A stretch of DNA of 64,000 bases. Source: Companilactobacillus jidongensis. GTDB lineage: Bacteria; Bacillota; Bacilli; Lactobacillales; Lactobacillaceae. This document shows positions 55,185-62,884 of the stretch, piece by piece (within the stretch, counting starts at the first letter, position 1; each line of letters starts with the position of its first letter). The notes below the pieces were generated by a model. That model saw only the letters and a list, made by a program, of their open reading frames with translations. It was not told the origin of the DNA and ran no database searches. Position numbers and translations under genes: made by a program. The stretch covers positions 186,001-250,000 of the forward strand of contig NZ_RHOP01000001.1 in assembly GCF_003946575.1 (NCBI RefSeq). Reading direction: 5' to 3'.

Positions 55185-56453
55185 TTACGCGTAAACTCTC
55201 TTAGCAACCATATTTCCAAGAATTCCACCTGCAACTAAGACAACTAAGAATATCCATCCTGACAATGAGAAGGTTGCGATTGGACTGTACAAAGCACCAA
55301 CGTTACAACCATTTGAAAGGCGTGTACCAAATCCCATTGAAAAACCACCAATTGCATACAACGTGCTACTTTTAACAGTCAGTGATGGAACAGAATGAAT
55401 CGTTTCACTCATTAACCCTGCAGTTGAGAAGTAAACAAAAGTTCCAAGTAAGATACCAAAGTTTTGTACAGTAACGCCATTAGCTAGCCAAGGTCCTGCA
55501 AATACTGCTGCTGGTTGATTGGTAAAACTTGAAAGTGACCCAGCAGAAACACCAAATGAAGTTAGAACTTTACCAAACCAGAATCCATAAGGAGTTGAAG
55601 CTCCCCAACCTGATTTTGTTAGGCCCATTAATAATACAAATAAAAATGCTAATCCGATAGCTCCTTGTTTCAAAGTCAAGGGACGCTTAAACATAACATC
55701 GTAATTGGTTTGACTTGTTAATGAATAGTCAGCGATACCTTCGTCAGATAAAGGTTTATCCTGCATTCTTTCTGATAATACACCCGAATATGTTGATTCA
55801 TTACGACGTTTCTTTTCATATAGATATGATAGATAGACACCAATTCCGGCGAAAACGGCTGTTAAAACAATGGCACCTAAATAGCCATTTAAGCCATCCC
55901 ATTTGAACCAATCTGGCATGTAGACACCGTTTGAAAATTTAGATCCTGTTTCTGAAGTAAACCATGATTTTTGAACCCATGATTGAGTTGTTTGTACTGG
56001 AAATCCCATAAATACTCCAACACAGAAAAAAATCAACGTAATTCCAGCTCTTGGCAAATCAGTTACCAAGTCGGTCAATGTACCCGTGGCACAGCATGAT
56101 GAAAATGACATACCAAATCCAAAAAGTAATCCACCTAGCAATAAGCCTAGATTGATTGGATTAATCCACAAGTCGTAATCTGTAATATCCTTGGCAGAGA
56201 ATAAGAATGACACATTCGCAATTGCTGTTATAAGAAACATAAACATCAATGTACGCATTAACTTTGTTGAGCCCGTGTTATAGGCTCTATTAACACTCCC
56301 TGCAAACCCCGTATAAGATCTAGATAATATATAACCCATTGCCAAACCAATAAGTAATCTAATGTAATGCATATTGGTCGGCAAGATAAATGGTGCTCCA
56401 AAAATAAGCACCGCTAACAATATGAAGCCGAATATTTTATCCCAGTTTTTCAT
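55185..56453 (-). CDS. YeeE/YedE-family sulfur transporter (copy 2)
   Basis: This 422-residue paralogue of the neighbouring transporter has the same two-half fold. The first motif is FSSCCATGTLTDLVTDL, with a double Cys, and the second is RLSNGCNVGALYSPIATF, lacking some Cys of copy 1. Sequence differences suggest a different substrate or affinity. It is transcribed from its own copy of the repeat element (56505) and ends 46 bp before copy 1 of that element. Confidence 0.9.
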   Translation of the reverse strand: MKNWDKIFGFILLAVLIFGAPFILPTNMHYIRLLIGLAMGYILSRSYTGFAGSVNRAYNTGSTKLMRTLMFMFLITAIANVSFLFSAKDITDYDLWINPINLGLLLGGLLFGFGMSFSSCCATGTLTDLVTDLPRAGITLIFFCVGVFMGFPVQTTQSWVQKSWFTSETGSKFSNGVYMPDWFKWDGLNGYLGAIVLTAVFAGIGVYLSYLYEKKRRNESTYSGVLSERMQDKPLSDEGIADYSLTSQTNYDVMFKRPLTLKQGAIGLAFLFVLLMGLTKSGWGASTPYGFWFGKVLTSFGVSAGSLSSFTNQPAAVFAGPWLANGVTVQNFGILLGTFVYFSTAGLMSETIHSVPSLTVKSSTLYAIGGFSMGFGTRLSNGCNVGALYSPIATFSLSGWIFLVVLVAGGILGNMVAKRVYA

Positions 56454-56504
56454 ATAAACACTCCCCAGATATTTCTATGTGATGTTATTAACAATTACAT
56501 TTAT

Positions 56505-56550
56505 AGTATACAGCCCTTGATATACCTAATGAAATTCCATTTATTGTGAT
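56505..56550. repeat. Duplicated promoter element, copy 2 (LysR intergenic region)
   Basis: Same element as at 55093. It lies between YeeE copy 2 and the divergent LysR gene, so it is the natural LysR binding region. Conservation of 42 of 46 positions outside any gene points to regulator binding. Confidence 0.9.
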
Positions 56551-56583
56551 AAGCTATAACCATATTGGAATAGGAGTGTCTAC

Positions 56584-57504
56584 ATGAATAATTACGATGA
56601 ATTACTGAATTATTTCAACGCCATTTTAAACTTTGGAAGTTTTTCTGCAGCTTCAGATCAGTTATTTATTTCACAATCATATTTAAGCAAAGTTGTACTA
56701 AAAGCCGAAAAAGAATTAGGTGCAACTCTTTTGAATCGTTCACATCATCCGATAACCTTGACATATGCTGGTGAAAAATTTATGTCGGGATTAGAAACAA
56801 TTGCTTTTGAGAAACGAAACCTTTATCAAGAAGTACACGATATTGCAAATAATAAAAACGGTCATATTAGTTTAGGAATAAATCAGTCAATTGCTTCGAC
56901 CTTCTTACCAAATGTTTTACCAGTATTCCACGATAAATATCCCAACATCCATATAACCTTGTCCGAAAATCCTTCGGCTGAATTAGAATCACAACTACTC
57001 CATCAAGATTTAGATTTTCAGATTCGCATGTTACCTATATATACCAATACGATTCAATTCACTCATTTAAAATACGAACCGATTTACTTGATCCTAGCTA
57101 AGAATTCGCCCTACTTCACTCCTGAAAAATCCAAAATCGATATCCTAGAAGATAAATTTGAATGTCTGAAACAACAAGATTTCATCAGCTTATACTCAGG
57201 TTCCGGTTTCTCTCGCCTATTGGAGACCTTCTTGAATCGACAAGAAATAAACTTGAATACTGTGCTAAAAGTTAAATCTATTCAAACCTCAGCTTCTCTA
57301 GCTTACAAAGGACTGGCTTCAACTTTTGTGCCAGAATCTTTTTTGGACAAGCAATTTAACTCCTCGTTATGTAACATCTACAAAGTAAGTCCTAATGTTT
57401 TAAAAATGAACGTAGTCCTAGCATCTCTCAAAGATAGAGAATTTACTCGGGAAATGGAACTATTCCAAAAAAGTGTCATCAGAAGTTTTTCTTGTTACAA
57501 TTAG
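56584..57504 (+). CDS. LysR-family regulator of the sulfur island
   Basis: The 306-residue protein has a LysR HTH (YFNAILNFGSFSAASDQLFI, SQSYLSKVVLKAEKELGATL) and an effector domain. It is divergent from YeeE copy 2 with a shared 130-bp region containing the duplicated element. It probably controls both YeeE genes and the downstream reductase. In Gram-positive bacteria CmbR/CysL-like LysR proteins control sulfur genes, so sulfur status as the signal is reasonable inference. Confidence 0.9.
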   Translation: MNNYDELLNYFNAILNFGSFSAASDQLFISQSYLSKVVLKAEKELGATLLNRSHHPITLTYAGEKFMSGLETIAFEKRNLYQEVHDIANNKNGHISLGINQSIASTFLPNVLPVFHDKYPNIHITLSENPSAELESQLLHQDLDFQIRMLPIYTNTIQFTHLKYEPIYLILAKNSPYFTPEKSKIDILEDKFECLKQQDFISLYSGSGFSRLLETFLNRQEINLNTVLKVKSIQTSASLAYKGLASTFVPESFLDKQFNSSLCNIYKVSPNVLKMNVVLASLKDREFTREMELFQKSVIRSFSCYN

Positions 57505-57569
57505 TCACCTATCACAAGTTAAATAATGCTAATATTAAATTACCAATATAATGAAAGAAGGATTTTTTA

Positions 57570-58043
57570 ATGAAGATTTATTTTGCTAATGGTTTATTCT
57601 CTGAAGCTGATCGTCTATACAATGACATGGTGGTTAAAAAAATTCGTGCAATGTCCAGTGACATTGAGATCTACTTACCTCAAGAAAATGGTGACATCAA
57701 TGACAAGATGAATTACGCCGACTCAATTAAGATTGCACAAGAGGATAATAAAGAACTTCTTTCATCTGACCTAGTTGTAGCTGTTCTGGACGGCGATACT
57801 ATGGACGACGGTGTGGCTACTGAGATCGGTCTAGCATTTGGTAAAGAAATTCCAATCGTTGGTCTTTGGACTGACCTACGTCAACATGGTTTCAACAATC
57901 CTGCCAAACTTGAGGCCGTTAAAACTATCGGTGAAAATCCATTTGGCTACATCAATAACTACACTATCGGCTTGATTAAGATGAATGGTGTTGTTATCAG
58001 TACCGTTGACCAACTACTAGTTGAAGTTAAAAAATACCTCTAA
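57570..58043 (+). CDS. Nucleoside 2-deoxyribosyltransferase
   Basis: The enzyme moves deoxyribose between nucleobases in nucleoside salvage, typical of lactobacilli. The 157-residue product starts MKIYFANGLFSEADRLYND. It has SDLVVAVLDGDTMDDGVATEIGLAFG in parts, with the catalytic Glu85 in GVATEIG, and a C-terminal half ending VEVKKYL. Length matches the family. It is monocistronic with a terminator downstream. Confidence 0.94.
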   Translation: MKIYFANGLFSEADRLYNDMVVKKIRAMSSDIEIYLPQENGDINDKMNYADSIKIAQEDNKELLSSDLVVAVLDGDTMDDGVATEIGLAFGKEIPIVGLWTDLRQHGFNNPAKLEAVKTIGENPFGYINNYTIGLIKMNGVVISTVDQLLVEVKKYL

Positions 58044-58071
58044 TGTTTCAGTTATGTTACACACACTTTAC

Positions 58072-58117
58072 AGTTGGATTATACCTAATTTACGTTTAGG
58101 TTATATCCAACTTTTTT
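58072..58117 (+). terminator. Terminator of the deoxyribosyltransferase gene
   Basis: AGTTGGATTATACCTAA pairs with TTAGGTTATATCCAACT around a short loop, with a T-run after. Confidence 0.88.
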
Positions 58118-58203
58118 AGTTCTATACGTTATATGATATTTCTCGGTTAGAAAAATTCAATTAAACAAATATGTTTTTACTTATCTAAGGGGATATATCT
58201 TTT

Positions 58204-59013
58204 ATGAAAATCAAAAGTTTCGCTGCTTCACTATTAACTGTTGCTTCACTTGCACTTGTAACATTAGGCTCAACATCAAATGTCCAAGCTGCTACGGTTG
58301 CTACACAAGCTACATCAGGTGTTCTTTATATCAATAATGCATCTGGTGCACAAATCTACGGAACACCTACTACAGAAAGTGGAATCGCTACTACTGGTGC
58401 CAGCCTCGTTAACGATTCTGCATGGCAATACACTAAGGCCGCTAGCGTTAACGGTGAATTGTTCTATGCTGTTGGTAAAAATCAATGGATCAAGGCTTCA
58501 GATACAAGCTCAAAGCCTGCTACACAGGCTTCAACACAAATGAACAAGATCATGTATGTTAAAGCTAACGGTAACGTAAATCTTTACAGTGCAGCTAATG
58601 GTGGTTACTTCACAGGTAACACAGTTATTGGTGGTTACGGTTATACAGTTTATGAATCAACAACTGATGACAATGGTCAAATCTGGTACAATGTTGGTCA
58701 AAACCAATGGGTGAACGGTCAATACATGTCAGATGACAACGTTACACAAACACTTACAATGAACGCTACTGCTTATGATCCAGCTGTTCTTGGTTCAAAT
58801 ATGGGTTATAGTGGTGTCGCTGCTAACTTATCAAAATTCCCTAAGGGCACTCACTTAAGAATTACAGACGGTAACGGTACAGTTTACGATCGTGTCGTTA
58901 ATGATACAGGCCTATTCGCATACAGCAATCCTAATCAATTAGATATTGCTATGCCTAATTCACAAGCATTATCATTTGGTCGTCAAAACGTTACAGTTGA
59001 AGTTTTAGGTTAA
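58204..59013 (+). CDS. Secreted cell-wall protein with SLAP/SH3-like repeats and a 3D domain
   Basis: The 269-residue exported protein has a signal peptide (MKIKSFAASLLTVASLALVT, cleavage near VQA-AT). Two repeats end GKNQWIKASD and GQNQWVNGQYM (about residues 38-100 and 118-180), resembling wall-binding modules. A C-terminal 3D-type domain (about 185-269) has MNATAYDP, RVVNDTG and QLDIAMPN, the conserved Asp residues of this lytic transglycosylase-like fold. It likely binds and perhaps cleaves peptidoglycan. A terminator and a two-component system follow. Confidence 0.88.
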   Translation: MKIKSFAASLLTVASLALVTLGSTSNVQAATVATQATSGVLYINNASGAQIYGTPTTESGIATTGASLVNDSAWQYTKAASVNGELFYAVGKNQWIKASDTSSKPATQASTQMNKIMYVKANGNVNLYSAANGGYFTGNTVIGGYGYTVYESTTDDNGQIWYNVGQNQWVNGQYMSDDNVTQTLTMNATAYDPAVLGSNMGYSGVAANLSKFPKGTHLRITDGNGTVYDRVVNDTGLFAYSNPNQLDIAMPNSQALSFGRQNVTVEVLG

Positions 59014-59038
59014 TTAGAGCATTAACTAAAAAAACAAA

Positions 59039-59068
59039 TTACACAAAAAGGCATTTCTACAGTATTAT
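59039..59068 (+). promoter_or_regulatory. Possible promoter of the two-component system, inside a terminator
   Basis: TTACAC (59039-59044), 18-bp spacer and TATTAT (59063-59068). Transcripts starting near 59075 would begin within the 3' arm of the hairpin and escape termination. Confidence 0.4.
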
Positions 59069-59088
59069 GTTGTAGAAATGCCTTTTTG
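59046..59088 (+). terminator. Terminator after the 3D-domain protein gene
   Basis: AAAAAGGCATTTCTACA pairs perfectly with TGTAGAAATGCCTTTTT around a 9-nt loop, 28 bp before the response regulator start. Confidence 0.92.
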
Positions 59089-59115
59089 TTGTACCCTAAT
59101 CTTGGAGGAAACATT

Positions 59116-59811
59116 TTGAAAAAAACCATACTGTTCGTTGAAGATGAAGAAAGCTTAGTTTCATACCTAGAACCTGAACTACAATTTGAAAACTATAATG
59201 TCATCACGGCTCGTGACGGTGAACAAGCTTGGAACTTATATAAAGAAAATAAAAGCATCATCAATTTAATCATCTTAGACTGGATGTTACCTAAGTTAGA
59301 CGGTCTTGAAGTTCTCCGCCGTATTCGTAGACATTCCAAGGTTCCGGTCATCATGATGACTGCGAGAGATTACATTGGTGACAAAGTAGCCGGATTAGAC
59401 AGTGGTGCCGATGACTACATCACTAAACCATTTGATATCGAAGAATTACTTGCAAGAATTCGAGTCATCATAAGACATCAAGATGATCAAAAAGACACCT
59501 CTGCTGTCTATCAAATTGGTGATCTATCACTTGATACTAAATCACGACAAGTAATCAAAAATGATGAAATCATCCAACTCACTCAACGCGAGTATGATTT
59601 ACTTCTAATTCTCCTGCAGAATATTAATGATACCCTGACGCGTGAAGAACTATTAGATAAAGTCTGGGGTATCAATTTTGACGGTCAACCAAACATAGTC
59701 GATGTTTACATTAGATATCTAAGAAATAAAATCGACTCTCCTCATCATGAATCATTGATTCAAACAGTCCGTGGAGTCGGATATGTACTGAGGTATGAAA
59801 ATCATGATTAA
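59116..59811 (+). CDS. OmpR/PhoB-family response regulator
   Basis: This DNA-binding half of a two-component system has 231 residues. The receiver domain has EDEE, the phospho-acceptor Asp in IILDWMLPKLDG, MMTARD and TKPFDIEEL (Lys). The winged-helix effector has LTQREYDLLLILLQN and IVDVYIRYLRNKID...VRGVGYVL. TTG 59116 follows GGAGG by 7 nt and gives a natural start before the first strand. It overlaps the kinase gene by 8 bp. Confidence 0.94.
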   Translation: MKKTILFVEDEESLVSYLEPELQFENYNVITARDGEQAWNLYKENKSIINLIILDWMLPKLDGLEVLRRIRRHSKVPVIMMTARDYIGDKVAGLDSGADDYITKPFDIEELLARIRVIIRHQDDQKDTSAVYQIGDLSLDTKSRQVIKNDEIIQLTQREYDLLLILLQNINDTLTREELLDKVWGINFDGQPNIVDVYIRYLRNKIDSPHHESLIQTVRGVGYVLRYENHD

Positions 59812-61180
59812 AAAATTCATGAATAGAAGTAACTCGAGCGCTGGTCAAATAACCAAGGCATATACTCTGATACTGTCATTGATAATCATTCTAATTGGAT
59901 TGTCGTTGACGGTAACTGTTGGATATCAGCTTGTGCGATCACGGATTGAGGATTCCCATACTTTGATGGATAATCTGCAAAAATCATTTATTGATGATAA
60001 GCCTGATTGGAATCGTTGGCGAAAAATTAGTGATGTGGATGAAACTAATACTTACGTCAAAGTGTATTTTTATCGAAATGGTAAAAAACACGTCTTCTAT
60101 TCTGAGGGTGCTGGTAAATTTGAAAATGAATCACCAAAACCCAAAACACTTTATAAATCATTCCAATACAAAGACGGTCAAAAATTTTTCTATCACGAGA
60201 CTAGTTACAATCGTGGAATACATTATGAGATCTGGACTAGTTTCCATAATGTATTACATATTTTTCATTTGATATTTGATATTTTATTATTTGTGATGAT
60301 TTTCGGCTTGATAATCGGTATCTGGTTAATTTCTATTTTAGCCAAAAAGCTTAACAAGCCACTTGAAGATTTAACCGCTGCAACTCATGAAGTTAATCAA
60401 GCCAATAAATTGTCATACAACACACAACTGCCTATTCCCAGAAGTCCTCAGGAAGTTCACGACTTAAGCAAAGAATTCAATCAATTATTGACACAATTAA
60501 ATACCCAAGCTATCCGTGATCATCAATTCGTATCAGACGCCTCCCATGAATTACGAACCCCTCTAACAGCTGTCAGAGGGCATGTCCAATTCATCGAACG
60601 GCATGGAACGGACCATCCTGAGATAATTCCTAAATCACTCAAATTTATCGATAGCGAATCTCTGAGAATGCAGGATATGATTGAGAGTCTGCTGCAACTA
60701 TCACGAATGGATCACGCAAAAGTCCAAAGGGACTATGTGGAACTATCAGAACTTATCAACGATACACTTGATAATTATGAAAGTGAGATCCCTCAAAAAA
60801 TCCATCGAGAAACTAGTAATAAAGTAGTGGCATTTGTTAATAATGAGAATATTAAGCAAGTTATTATTGCCCTGCTAAATAATGCTAGTAAATATTCAGA
60901 CAGTAGCAGTACAATATCTGTCGAATTAACTTCCGATAATAATAAAGCTGAAATAAAGATTGCAGATAATGGAATGGGAATCCCTGACAATGAAAAATCC
61001 GAAGTATTTGAACGATTCTACCGCGTGGACAAAGCTCGTTCGCAAGACATTCCCGGAACAGGATTAGGCTTATCAATCGTCAAAAAAATCGTTGAATTAA
61101 ACGATGGAAAAGTTTTTATAAAAAATAATCATCCCATTGGCAGTATCTTCGTTATTGAATTACCAACTAAAAAAATATAA
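59804..61180 (+). CDS. Sensor histidine kinase
   Basis: The 458-residue membrane kinase has one TM near residues 25-48, an extracytoplasmic sensor to about 155 and a second TM about 160-185. Then come HAMP (LNKPLEDLTAATHEVNQ), phospho-acceptor His in FVSDASHELRTPLTAVRGH, N box IALLNNASKY and G boxes ADNGMGIPD and GTGLGLSIVKKIV. ATG 59804 is preferred; an in-frame ATG at 59795 lies against the ribosome site. The signal is unknown; position before an envelope operon suggests a cell-surface cue. Confidence 0.92.
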   Translation: MIKKFMNRSNSSAGQITKAYTLILSLIIILIGLSLTVTVGYQLVRSRIEDSHTLMDNLQKSFIDDKPDWNRWRKISDVDETNTYVKVYFYRNGKKHVFYSEGAGKFENESPKPKTLYKSFQYKDGQKFFYHETSYNRGIHYEIWTSFHNVLHIFHLIFDILLFVMIFGLIIGIWLISILAKKLNKPLEDLTAATHEVNQANKLSYNTQLPIPRSPQEVHDLSKEFNQLLTQLNTQAIRDHQFVSDASHELRTPLTAVRGHVQFIERHGTDHPEIIPKSLKFIDSESLRMQDMIESLLQLSRMDHAKVQRDYVELSELINDTLDNYESEIPQKIHRETSNKVVAFVNNENIKQVIIALLNNASKYSDSSSTISVELTSDNNKAEIKIADNGMGIPDNEKSEVFERFYRVDKARSQDIPGTGLGLSIVKKIVELNDGKVFIKNNHPIGSIFVIELPTKKI

Positions 61181-61213
61181 TTCTGAGAATTTTTCAGAAT
61201 TAATTTATTTTTC
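61179..61213 (+). terminator. Weak terminator after the sensor kinase
   Basis: AATTCTGA (61179-61186) pairs with TCAGAATT (61194-61201), followed by AATTTATTTTT. Confidence 0.5.
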
Positions 61214-61220
61214 ATAGATA

Positions 61221-61275
61221 GAACCTCCTTTCATTTCTGACTAAACTAGGGTCAGAAATCAAGGAGGCTCTTTTT
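61221..61275 (+). promoter_or_regulatory. Long hairpin hiding the dedA ribosome site, ending in a T-run
   Basis: CCTCCTT (61224-61230) pairs with AAGGAGG (61261-61267), and ATTTCTGAC (61233-61241) pairs with GTCAGAAAT (61251-61259), followed by TTTTT. The Shine-Dalgarno of dedA is the 3' arm, so the fold would both stop transcription and block translation. Confidence 0.75.
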
Positions 61276-61278
61276 ATT

Positions 61279-61932
61279 ATGATAACAACAATTATTGCAT
61301 CAATCCTTCATATGGATACACTCATACCACAAATAATGGCACAATCTGGATTACTAGTTTACATCTTTATCTTTCTAATTATCTTCATCGAAACCGGTGT
61401 AGTAATTCTGCCATTTCTACCTGGGGACTCACTTCTATTCCTAGTCGGATCATTAGCTGCACTCTCACAAAAAACTTTGAATCCAATATTGTTAGTTGCC
61501 ACTTTGGGAATTGCCGCCACTTTAGGCGATGGATTAAACTTTGAAATCGGCAAAAGATTCGGCAAACACTTAAGTACAAGTCCTCGCTGGCAAAAAATCA
61601 TTAAGCCAAAACATTTAAAACAAGCAGAAGTATTTTTTAAAGAAAAAGGAAATTTCGCCATTTTTCTAGGTAGATTCATGCCTATCATTAGAACTTTAGT
61701 ACCATTCACAGCTGGCGGAAGTCGGATGCCATATCGTAACTTCATGATCTATAACATTCTGGGTGGCTTCTCATGGGTTATTCTGTGCATTGGCTCTGGT
61801 TATTTCTTCGGTAATGTTCCCATTGTCAAAGCTCATTTCACTCTGATCATGTTAGCAATTGTTCTGATTTCATTAATTCCAATTGGAATTATAACTTTAC
61901 GCAACTATGTAATTCAAAAGAAGGCATTATAA
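61279..61932 (+). CDS. DedA-family membrane protein
   Basis: DedA proteins (including UptA) are implicated in returning undecaprenyl phosphate across the membrane. The 217-residue product has the conserved FIETGVVILPFLPGDSLLFLVG and FAIFLGRFMPIIRTLVPFTAG (arginine-proline motif), with re-entrant loops and about four TM segments. It is followed after 1 nt by a CsbB-like glycosyltransferase and then YfhO, both users of undecaprenyl-phosphate sugars, which supports a carrier-lipid recycling role. The ribosome site AAGGAGG lies in a hairpin. Confidence 0.9.
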   Translation: MITTIIASILHMDTLIPQIMAQSGLLVYIFIFLIIFIETGVVILPFLPGDSLLFLVGSLAALSQKTLNPILLVATLGIAATLGDGLNFEIGKRFGKHLSTSPRWQKIIKPKHLKQAEVFFKEKGNFAIFLGRFMPIIRTLVPFTAGGSRMPYRNFMIYNILGGFSWVILCIGSGYFFGNVPIVKAHFTLIMLAIVLISLIPIGIITLRNYVIQKKAL

Positions 61933-61933
61933 A

Positions 61934-62884
61934 ATGAAAAAAATTTCGATAATCGTTCCCTGCTACAACGAACAGGAATCAATCCCACTATTCTACCCCG
62001 TAGTTGAGAACGTACTTAAAGATTTAGAAGAGAAATGGTTGGGAATAGAACAAATCAATCATGAATATTGGTTCATCAACGATGGCTCGAGTGATGGAAC
62101 ATTGGAACAATTAAAAATATTACAGGCTGCCGATTCAAACAAAGTTCATTACGTTTCTTTTTCTAGAAATTTTGGCAAAGAATCCGCACTATATGCTGGT
62201 TTGACTCATGCTACTGGTGATTACGTAGCAGTAATGGATGTAGATCTCCAAGATCCACCAGAATTATTACCTGAAATGCTATCAGGAATTATTGATGAAG
62301 GATACGACATTGTTGGAACCAGGAGATCTGATAGAAAAGGCGAACCGCCAATTCGTTCGTTTTTTTCTAATATGTTTTACCGTTTTATCAACAAGATTTC
62401 TCAAACTCAAATCGTAAATGGTGCCCGTGATTACCGTCTAATGACTAGACAAGTCGTAAATAGTATTTTATCGATGACGGAATATAATCGTTTTTCTAAA
62501 GGGATATTTAGTTGGATCGGATTCAATACCAAATATATCCCCTTCGAAAACAAAGATAGGGTTGCTGGCTCAACACATTGGTCATTCTGGCAATTATTCA
62601 ACTATTCCTTGGAAGGTATCATAGACTTCTCTGATGCCCCGCTTTCCTTCGCTTCATTCACTGGCATTATCTCATGTATAACAGCAATAATTGCTATGAT
62701 TTTCATAGTCATTAGAGCCGCTATCTTCGGAGATCCAACGACTGGATGGCCTTCACTTGTTTCCATCATTCTATTCTTAGGTGGTTTGCAATTATTCTGT
62801 ATCGGAATCGTAGGTAAATACATTGGAAAAATCTATCTAGAATCTAAGCACCGTCCCATTTATATCGAAAAAGAGGAAAAATAA
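61934..62884 (+). CDS. csbB: CsbB/GtrB-like undecaprenyl-phosphate glycosyltransferase
   Basis: This family (GT2) attaches a sugar, often GlcNAc, to undecaprenyl phosphate on the cytoplasmic face. The 316-residue product has the GT-A domain: IIVPCYNEQESIPLFYPVV, FINDGSSDGT, DVDLQDPPELL (DxD-like) and SRNFGKESALYAGL. Two C-terminal membrane segments follow (about 228-250 and 265-290). Its stop overlaps the yfhO ATG by one base. In Bacillus and Listeria the CsbB-YfhO pair adds GlcNAc to lipoteichoic acid; the sugar here is inferred. Confidence 0.92.
   Translation: MKKISIIVPCYNEQESIPLFYPVVENVLKDLEEKWLGIEQINHEYWFINDGSSDGTLEQLKILQAADSNKVHYVSFSRNFGKESALYAGLTHATGDYVAVMDVDLQDPPELLPEMLSGIIDEGYDIVGTRRSDRKGEPPIRSFFSNMFYRFINKISQTQIVNGARDYRLMTRQVVNSILSMTEYNRFSKGIFSWIGFNTKYIPFENKDRVAGSTHWSFWQLFNYSLEGIIDFSDAPLSFASFTGIISCITAIIAMIFIVIRAAIFGDPTTGWPSLVSIILFLGGLQLFCIGIVGKYIGKIYLESKHRPIYIEKEEK

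Noticed and set aside
61189-61203. CodY box (AATTTTTCAGAATT)
   Set aside because: It is one base short of the 15-bp consensus and is part of the kinase terminator hairpin.
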